From Aristolochia californica (Eukaryota; Streptophyta; Magnoliopsida; Piperales; Aristolochiaceae): DNA of 64,000 nt. Shown here piece after piece: positions 57,236-64,000 of the stretch (position 1 is its first letter; each line of letters begins with the position of its first letter). The stretch covers positions 29,972,111 to 30,036,110 of the forward strand of contig JARWKL010000010.1 in NCBI GenBank assembly GCA_029961685.1, read 5' to 3'. The position numbers were made by a program, and so were the translations under genes. A model generated the notes under the pieces. The model made no database searches and was not told where the DNA came from. It saw only the letters and a program-made list of their open reading frames with translations.

Positions 57236-57312
57236 TCAGATTCGATCGGGCCTTCGCGAATGATTCAATTGCCCGATTTGGAAAGGCCGAGTCACTACCA
57301 ACTCAGCCAAAC
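57236..57312 (-). ncRNA. Second tRNA-like head, convergent
   Basis: On the minus strand TGGCTGAGTTGGTAGTG (plus 57,293-57,309) is a good A box, and CCGATCGAATCT (plus about 57,238-57,250) is B-box-like. It points towards the first head, and the A/T-rich tail lies between them. Confidence 0.4.
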
Positions 57313-58130
57313 CAACTTGTCATTTGGAAGCCCACTTCCATTCATACGAATCATTTGATTTTTTTTCTTGTGTTTCTACGTGTCGGAGGTTATCATCTTC
57401 AACCTCCGACACCACCTCAACATTCGGCCACCGTCGATGCACCCAAAACTGACCTTGGCTATGTTCCAACATTCCGTAGAGCCAAGAACACACGACGGAC
57501 GACGCATAGGAAAGTCTGCAACCAATGCTCAACCAATGCAACGCTTATCTTAGCTGAGGATCAGTCGTGCAAGGAAGCTAGGTCTGTCAACTTTGATGCA
57601 CAAATCTGGCGCACACAGCTCCTGGAAACACCGGTTTGTATCTGTCAAAAATTCGATGTTGGTGTGCAACCTCCGCTGGCACACTCGCCATCTTCTTTCA
57701 TCCCGAATCCCGACTCATTACCCTAGGTTTAAGTAAACGAGCTCACAAACCAAACCGAGCCTCATTTAGGTTCAACTCGTTTACTTAAAAGGATTTCATG
57801 AACAGAGCCAAACTCGAGGTATTCGTGAAGTAGCTAGGTACTGACTGGTTCGACGCAACCCCCTGCAGCTTTCGTTTGTAAGTAAATAATTTATTGCCCA
57901 AAGCCCCGAGTGGAACACTTTGCTAAAGGATTATCACAACAGAATTAACAAAAAACTTAATTACAAAAAAAAAAAAAAAAAACAGGAACTGCGAGTCGGT
58001 CACGTTCTGTACAGTGCACTCCGACACAAAATCAGAAAAAAATCCTAACAAGCACCGGCACTCCGATACAAAATTGAAAAATCAATAAAAAACTTTTAAT
58101 TTATTGGCGTAAAGAGTGAACGTTCGACGA
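57313..58130. other. GC-richer segment with hairpin, no gene recognised
   Basis: A 123-codon plus-strand frame (57,355-57,726) and an overlapping minus frame have no known domain. A 14-bp perfect inverted repeat, TTTAAGTAAACGAG and its complement, lies at 57,728-57,741 and 57,776-57,789. It contains a poly-A run near 57,963-57,982. Confidence 0.35.
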
Positions 58131-59028
58131 CCGGCGAGTCATTTTAAAACAACCAATACTGACAGCCAGAGGCCACCAGAGACGACTAGATGAGATGAGA
58201 GCAATACGGTGGTCTGGTGCTGGTTAGCCGCCATGTCCACGCGGAGAGATAATTAGTCTATGAACAATCTCTAAATGGTTTTTCTGTTGGGGACGCGTTG
58301 TGATGAGATAGGGGAAGGTTGACCTCCGCATTATTCTGAGAGATATGGAAGCCGGTGCAGTGCATGTGACGAATACAAAAACATTTTTTTTAGAATGGCA
58401 GGGATGATGGCAGGATGGCGTAAATAGAAACCTCATTTAATTTTAGCGGTGATGGGCTTCCCCTGCATTCCGGAGAGCAGGGGATGGGATGAGGGAGAAA
58501 ACCAAGTCTCCAGAAAACTTTCATGCGGGTGGCATAAGATTAGATATCTAAACCAATGACAAGTTTTAGCAAAAAGAGGGCTTCAGAAACTCAGTTTGAA
58601 CCTTAAAACGGACTCTCCTCGCTTAGGTGAGGAGAGATAAGGCAACCCCTTCCTCTCTTTTCACTGATTCGTTGATCATGCAAACATAGTCATTCATTGT
58701 TGACCATGGTCGAATTTATTGGTGTAGTCCAACTAGACTGCTTGAGCTAGTGGAGCAATTTGTACCAGTCAATACGACTCTGACTGCAATATCTAAAAAT
58801 GTAGTCAATATGCTTTGATAATATTGACACAGTAGTCGATAAGACTTCGATAATGTGAGGCCAAAATGACTCCGTCAAACCAAATCGCAATTCAATTCTT
58901 GCGTGCTTGACTTGTACTTTTATATATTTTCCTTTCGACGTTTTGTAAGGTAGGATATACAGAAGGTTTCTTATTTTCCTTGCAACGACTAATGAGCTAT
59001 TTTTTAACATGTCTAGAAGCTCCAGGCC
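58131..59028. other. Upstream region of laccase gene 3
   Basis: No gene is recognised. 58,699-58,784 recurs in direct orientation at 63,786-63,868. The promoter does not share the GCC box seen upstream of genes 1 and 2. Confidence 0.45.
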
Positions 59029-59036
59029 TATAAATA
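59029..59036 (+). promoter_or_regulatory. TATA box of laccase gene 3
   Basis: CCTATAAATATCC, 96-103 bp upstream of the start codon, in the same AGAAGCTCC...CCTA context as gene 1. Confidence 0.6.
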
Positions 59037-59131
59037 TCCACTCTGCGTCGACTTGGAACACAAAATCAGTGGGAACTAAAGGGCACTCTCCTCCTTGCTT
59101 TCTTCCTCTTTCCTTCAAGCCCAACTTCGAC

Positions 59132-61472
59132 ATGGCTCGTTCTTTCTTTCTGCTTCTATGCGCATTGTTGCTATCGTCAATGGCTTCGGCAGCAGTTGTC
59201 AAACACACTTTCCATGTAAGTTTTAGTACTGTTTGCATGCCGCATTTTTCTTTCTTTAGTTGAAGTTTAGAGGACCTAGAATGGCTGCAATTGCATATAC
59301 AGCCACAGTTCTCTTAGAATGAAGAGCTCAATGCACCACCTTCTGGCCTCTCCATACCTCCACCAACAAGCCAGGAGTGAATTCCCAAACTGATTATTTT
59401 TATATCGTTGGTTTGACACTGTTAAGCTGCTCATCTGTATTTACTTTTGCTTTACAGGTTAGGAATCACACAGTTAAAGCATTGTGCAAGGAGCAAGTTG
59501 TGGTTGCAGTGAACAAGAAGTTCCCAGGTCCTACAATTCACGTCCATGAGGGTGACACCCTCGTCGTTGATGTTTTCAATGACTCACCTCACAATCTCAC
59601 CATTCACTGGTAATCTATGAGTTCATTAACCGACGAATCATGGAGAAATCATCAATTTGGGGCTTAGGAAAGAGCTAAATTTAGGTATTAATAGATTGAT
59701 GTTATGATTTTCAGGCATGGAGTATTTCAGCTACTGACTGGGTGGGCTGATGGAACGAGTTACGTGACCCAATGTCCGATTCGTCCAGGCAACAAGTACA
59801 CTTACAAGTTCAAAATCACAGGGCAGGAGGGTACTCTCTGGTGGCACGCCCATTTTTCATTTCTCAGGGCCACTGTCTACGGTGCTCTTGTCATCCGCCC
59901 AAGAAACTCTCGGCCTTACCCGTTCCCAAAACCATACAGAGAAGTCCCCATTTTGTTAGGTATCTACTTTTTCTTTGGATCCTCTTTTTCTTTTATCTTC
60001 TCTTTCTGCAATTTGTAGATTTCTTATGAAATTGGTTCCCCCTTTGAGCAGGAGAGTGGTGGGATACCGATGTGGTGGAAATGGAGCGCAAGTCCACTGC
60101 CTCAGGAGGAGGTTCAAACGTCTCAGACGCCTACACTATAAATGGGAAACCCGGTCGTCTGTATTCGTGCGCCAAAGGTGAATAATAGAATTCTTAACTA
60201 CTATATCTGATTGATTTTCCATTAGACTGGTTTGCACTGGAAATTTTTTACTTAACAGGGCGTTTGTTTGTGTGGATTGTTTTTGTATATCAAAACCAGA
60301 CACTTTCAAGATGAAGGTGATCCCGGGGAAAACTTATCTCCTCCGTATCATCAACGCTGCACTCAATACCCCATTCTTCTTCAAACTTGCTGGACACAAG
60401 TTCATAGTCGTTGGCGTTGACGCCTCCTACACTAACCCCTACCACACTGATGTCGTCGTTGTGGCTCCCGGTCAGACCACTGATGTTCTCCTCACGGCTG
60501 ATCAGTCTCCAGCATCGTACTATATGGCTGCATACCCTTACGTTACCAGCCCCCTTGCACCGTACGACAATACCACCACCGTCGGCATCGTCCAATATGA
60601 AAACTTCTCTTCATCGAAGCCCATCATGCCTGTCATGCCACCTGCCACAGATACTCCGACCGCCCATAAGTTCTTCACAAATATCACCGGATTATCTCGC
60701 AGACGCGGCTACAACCCTGTCCCCCAACATGTGGACGAGCGAATGTTTATCACTATTGGTGGAGGTCTCGACCAGTGCCCTCCCAACGTCCAGTGTGGTG
60801 CGCCCGGAAACACACGATTCGCTGCCAGCATGAATAATATCTCTTTCCAGCTCCCTTCCTCGCTGTCTATGCTTGAGGCACACTTCAGGGGCGTCCGCGG
60901 AATATTCACACATGATTTCCCCGATAACCCACCACTAGTCTACGACTACACAAATGCAACGGCAGCAGCAGCTTTCGTGGCAACAGAGAAGGGAACGCGC
61001 TTGAAGAAACTGGCTTACAACGCCAATGTGGAGATAGTTCTGCAGAACACGGCAGTGCTCTCCACGGAGAACCACCCCATGCATCTACACGGCTTCAATT
61101 TCTTCGTTTTGGCGCAAGGCCTCGGCAACTTCAACAGAGAGACCGACGAGAAGACGTTCAATCTGGTGAACCCCCAGGAACGAAACACCATCGCCGTTCC
61201 TGTTGGTGGATGGGCCGTACTTCGATTCAAGGCCAACAATCCTGGTAAATGTTCAAACCACTTCCATTCTCCTTCCCTGGACTGAAAGAAACTGAGACTC
61301 ATGAGTTAATGTTTGACTGTTGTTATTACTTGTCACCACAGGTGTCTGGCTGATACACTGCCACGTGGAAATCCACTTCCCATGGGGCCTAGCAGCTGCT
61401 TTCGTGGTGGAAAATGGGAACACACCTGCGTCCACTCTCCCTCCTCCTCCTGCCGACCTTCCTCAATGCTAG
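59132..61472 (+). CDS. Laccase (gene 3), multicopper oxidase
   Basis: CDS = join(59132-59215, 59458-59609, 59715-59959, 60052-60177, 60300-61244, 61342-61472), GT-AG introns, 560 residues, the same exon sizes as genes 1 and 2. [20 protein letters not shown] is a signal peptide. Ligands: HWHG 78-81, HAH 123-125 (the usual form), HPMHLHG 461-467 and [12 protein letters not shown] 523-534. Clearly a paralogue, but diverged over the whole length from the near-identical pair. [10 protein letters not shown] keeps a miR397-type site (60,349-60,369). An AATAAA signal is at 61,567-61,572. Fully open, so it should encode a secreted phenol oxidase. Its specific substrate cannot be told from sequence. 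Confidence 0.94.
60349..60369 (+). promoter_or_regulatory. Putative miR397 target site in laccase gene 3
   Basis: CATCAACGCTGCACTCAAT matches the first 19 of 21 bases complementary to the conserved miR397. Only the two bases facing miRNA positions 1 and 2 differ. miR397 is known to cleave laccase mRNAs in many plants. The equivalent sites in genes 1 (12,313-12,333) and 2 (34,059-34,079) match only up to base 12 and then at scattered positions. Confidence 0.7.
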
Positions 61473-62149
61473 ACGAAAGACCCTCTTTTTTTTTTTCTCT
61501 TTCTGTAAAGGGAATCAATTATATTGTGCCCGAAAGAGATCGAAATTCGAAACTTTGAATGAATTAAATAAAGCTGGATTTTTATTGATTGGATTACAAT
61601 TGAATAGCAAAGACAATGGCATTTGCTGTTTTTACACGAACAAGGCAACAAATCAAAACGTCTTCTCTTCTTCCTTCATTTAGGATCTTGCACGTGAATA
61701 TAATATCTCCGGAGCTTCTCTTCTATCTCTATATCTCTATCTCTATCTCTATCTCTGTCATTGAATTGAATTGAAGGTAACATCGTTTGATGAGCTTATT
61801 TAATGTAGAGGGAGTGTATTTATGAGAAGGCCAAACTAGAGAAGGAAATAGATAATTGATGAGAATGGGTAGAACTTAATAGTTGTGGTAGAAATTTCGA
61901 GCTATGGACAGATCTAGACCAAAATCTGCATCGTGTGGAAGTTAAAAAATAAAGTGAACATGACAAGGAGCACTGCAACTCTTCTGTTTATCAAGAAGTT
62001 ATTGAGGAAGAGATAAAGTCATTCCTGCAATTACTAGCTGATTGATGACAGAAGTAACATACATACAAGATAGACAAAATAAAGCTTTAGCACTCCAAAT
62101 CATGGCTGGTATAAAATGCACATACCACAAGGAGGCCAAGTTTTTTTTT
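61473..62149. other. 3' region of laccase gene 3 with TCTCTA microsatellite
   Basis: A (TCTCTA)n run lies at about 61,720-61,760. The rest is non-coding and unrecognised. Confidence 0.5.
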
Positions 62150-62300
62150 TTTTCCATTGTCATAATCACTGTCCAAAAACCCTTGGTAAGGGAAAATTTT
62201 ACTCTTATGCTCTATTAGTTGAAATTACTAAAGAGATTCTAACTCTCTTTATGCAGTGTAATACCCAATTACACTTTCCAATCTCTCCCAAAGAAATTAA
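62150..62300 (-). repeat. Fragment of the SIRE-like LTR family
   Basis: AACCCTTGGTAAGGGAAAAT, TCTATTAGTTGAAATTAC and TTCTAACTCTCTTTATGCAG match the 48,065-48,160 part of the long LTR in the same orientation. Confidence 0.5.
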
Positions 62301-62900
62301 AGTAGATCTAGATTCTAAGTTTACTGGACAATTCCTTCTAGACTTAATGATTCTAAAAAACCTTATGTGTCTATACACCTCAACAAAATGGTGTTTCAGA
62401 AATAAAAATAAACATTTATTGGAACTATTTTATGCTCTACTCCTATCTAAGAATGTTTTACTCTTTTACTGGCCTTATGCTATTCTGTCTGTGCAGAAAT
62501 AAAAATAAGCATTTATTGGAACTATTTCATGCTTTACTCCTATCTATGAATGTTTCACTCTTTTACTGGCCTTATGCTATTCTGTCTGCATGTTATCTTA
62601 TTAATTGCATGTCCACAGGCACTCTTGGCCATTAATCACCATTTTCATCCCATATTACCACTCAACAACATTTTCCCCTTCCAAATCGAGTATTTGGTTG
62701 TGTGTATTGTGTTCATAATCTTTTGCTAAACATAAATAAACTTGATCTAATGTCCTTTAAATGCATCTTTCTTTGTTATTCAAAAATGAACAAGGGTATG
62801 TGTGTTTTAGTCCATCTTTGCAAAAAAACCTCAATTTCCACTGATGTCACCTTCGTTGAGGAGCAACATTTTTATTCCAAAGCACCTTGAGCTGCAGGTT
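62290..62900 (+). pseudogene. Copia integrase remnant with 97-bp tandem duplication
   Basis: NKNKHLLELFYALLLSKNVL resembles the copia integrase ERKNRHLLExARALLxxxxVP motif. FYWPYAILSACYLINCMSTG and FKCIFLCYSKMNKG match the following conserved parts. A 97-bp unit repeats at 62,398 and 62,495. Frameshifts throughout. Confidence 0.75.
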
Positions 62901-63785
62901 TTAAAACTTCTAAAGGTATGTCTAGAACAGTTGAGCCATTGAATTAGCTCATTACACAGGCTTCAGATCAGCCATTGCAACCTCCCTCTTCACCCATGGC
63001 CGACCATTCACCTACCCATGGTTGCTAAAAGGTATGTTTAAGACTTACGCCATTGATTGTGAGGAAACATTTTTTTGGTTGCCAAAACCAACTCCATAAA
63101 ATTATTGATTTCTCTTGCTCAAATTCTAATTTGTCTTTCCATTAATGTGATAGTAAAAAACCTTCCTTAATGATGAACTCTAGGAAGAAGTGTATATGCT
63201 TCAACCATCCAGTTTTGTGGTTAAGGAGGAGATGTGTAAGTGGAAAAGTCAATTTATGGTCTTAAAAAATTCCCTCGATCATGGTTTGGTAAAATCTTTA
63301 ATGTTGTTTGTGGTTTGGTTTAAGAGGTACAAGACAAATTATTTTATATTTGTTAAGCATACTCACAATAGTATTATCCTTTTAGTTGTTTATGTGGATG
63401 ATATCATTCTCATTGGGAGTGTGATCTAAGTGATGTTAACTAGGTAAAGGAGGGTTTGTATAGAGCTTTCCAAAATAAAGATCTTAGTTTATTAAAATAC
63501 TTTCTTAGATTTGAAGTGTTACAATCTCAACATGGTATTATATTATCTGAAGGAACTATGTATTGGATTTATTTGAAGAAACTGAAACCCTAGGGTGTAG
63601 GTCACTTGATACTCCTATATACCCAAATGTGAAATTATATGCCGAGTCGGGAAATGATGTGGATATTGTTAAGTTTCAAAGGGTAGTAGGTAAGAAATTT
63701 TATTTGACAATTACAGGATCAAATATTTATTTTACTGTAAGTTTTATTGCTCACTTTATGCATAAGCCCCAACTTTCCCTAAATT
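62901..63785 (+). pseudogene. Copia reverse transcriptase remnant
   Basis: The frames give EEVYMLQPSSFVVKEE (from about 63,180), FVKHTHNSIILLVVYVDDII with an intact YVDD box (63,340-63,410), then LDLFEETETLGCRSLDTPIY and IYFTVSFIAHFMHKPQ. Stops and shifts separate the parts. No LTR or RNase H end follows; a repeat shared with 58,699 begins at 63,786. Confidence 0.85.
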
Positions 63786-64000
63786 GTTGACCTTGGTTAA
63801 ATTAACTATTTTGGTCCAAGTAGACTGCTATATCAACTAGAGCAATTGTTACAAGTCAATATGACCCGATTGTATTAAAACAAAGTTAGACTTTTGCTAC
63901 TACTAGTCAATAAGGAACGGGCTAAAGCATTGAGAAACAGTCAAACTTGTTAGACTCACTAATTTTCCAATGACAAATTCTAGTTGGAAGTAGCTCAATG
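63786..64000 (+). repeat. Direct repeat of the gene 3 upstream segment
   Basis: 63,786-63,868 matches 58,699-58,784 (GTTGACC, TAGACTGCT and ACAAGTCAATA/ACCAGTCAATA words in order). No gene. Confidence 0.6.

Noticed and set aside
57355..57726. 123-codon frame as a possible small gene
   Set aside because: No recognisable domain, overlapping frame on the other strand, no paralogue or splice context seen; kept only as an unexplained GC-richer segment.

Overview
The window looks like nuclear DNA of a flowering plant. It has intron-bearing laccase genes with canonical GT-AG junctions, many Ty1/copia LTR retrotransposon remnants with the tRNA-iMet primer-binding motif TGGTATCAGAGC, and AT-rich intergenic DNA. 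The species cannot be named from the sequence.

The only host genes I can support are three laccases (secreted blue multicopper oxidases). Each has six exons of 84, 152, 245, 126, 945 and 131 bp and encodes 560 residues with all copper ligands. Gene 1 is on the minus strand (11,183-13,585), gene 2 on the plus strand (32,816-35,207) and gene 3 on the plus strand (59,132-61,472). A fourth copy survives only as the last ~20 codons plus 3' UTR at about 39,690-39,810. Genes 1 and 2 are near-identical and lie in the arms of an inverted duplication, roughly 11.15-20.90 kb against 30.96-35.25 kb, with about 10 kb between the arms. Gene 3 is more diverged.

The pair differs in regulation-relevant places. 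Gene 3 keeps a match to the miR397 target consensus at 19 of 21 positions, while genes 1 and 2 have lost the half that pairs with the miRNA 5' end. The TATA box of gene 2 carries a T-to-C change relative to gene 1. Gene 1 has Cys, instead of Ser or Ala, between the two copper-binding histidines of motif L2.

Almost everything else is transposon. 0-4.1 kb: decayed copia element and its 3' LTR. 4.1-11.1 kb: tandem repeats, LTR pieces and non-coding internal regions. 14.48-19.92 kb: a copia element with both LTRs, inserted in the left arm only, so the right arm preserves the empty site. 20.9-31.0 kb: spacer with a second, roughly concentric inverted pair, a solo LTR with target-site duplication (TSD) and copia fragments. 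35.4-42.7 kb: nested copia/SIRE-like fragments. 43.2-53.6 kb: SIRE-like gag and long LTRs, one of which holds a 2.8-kb non-autonomous element with a perfect TSD. 53.6-55.7 kb: a diverged ~109-bp tandem array ending in a CACTA-like terminus. 62.1-63.8 kb: another copia pol remnant.

I found no evidence of a novel multi-gene system. The most interesting content is the inverted laccase pair, its regulatory divergence from gene 3, and the datable nested insertions.
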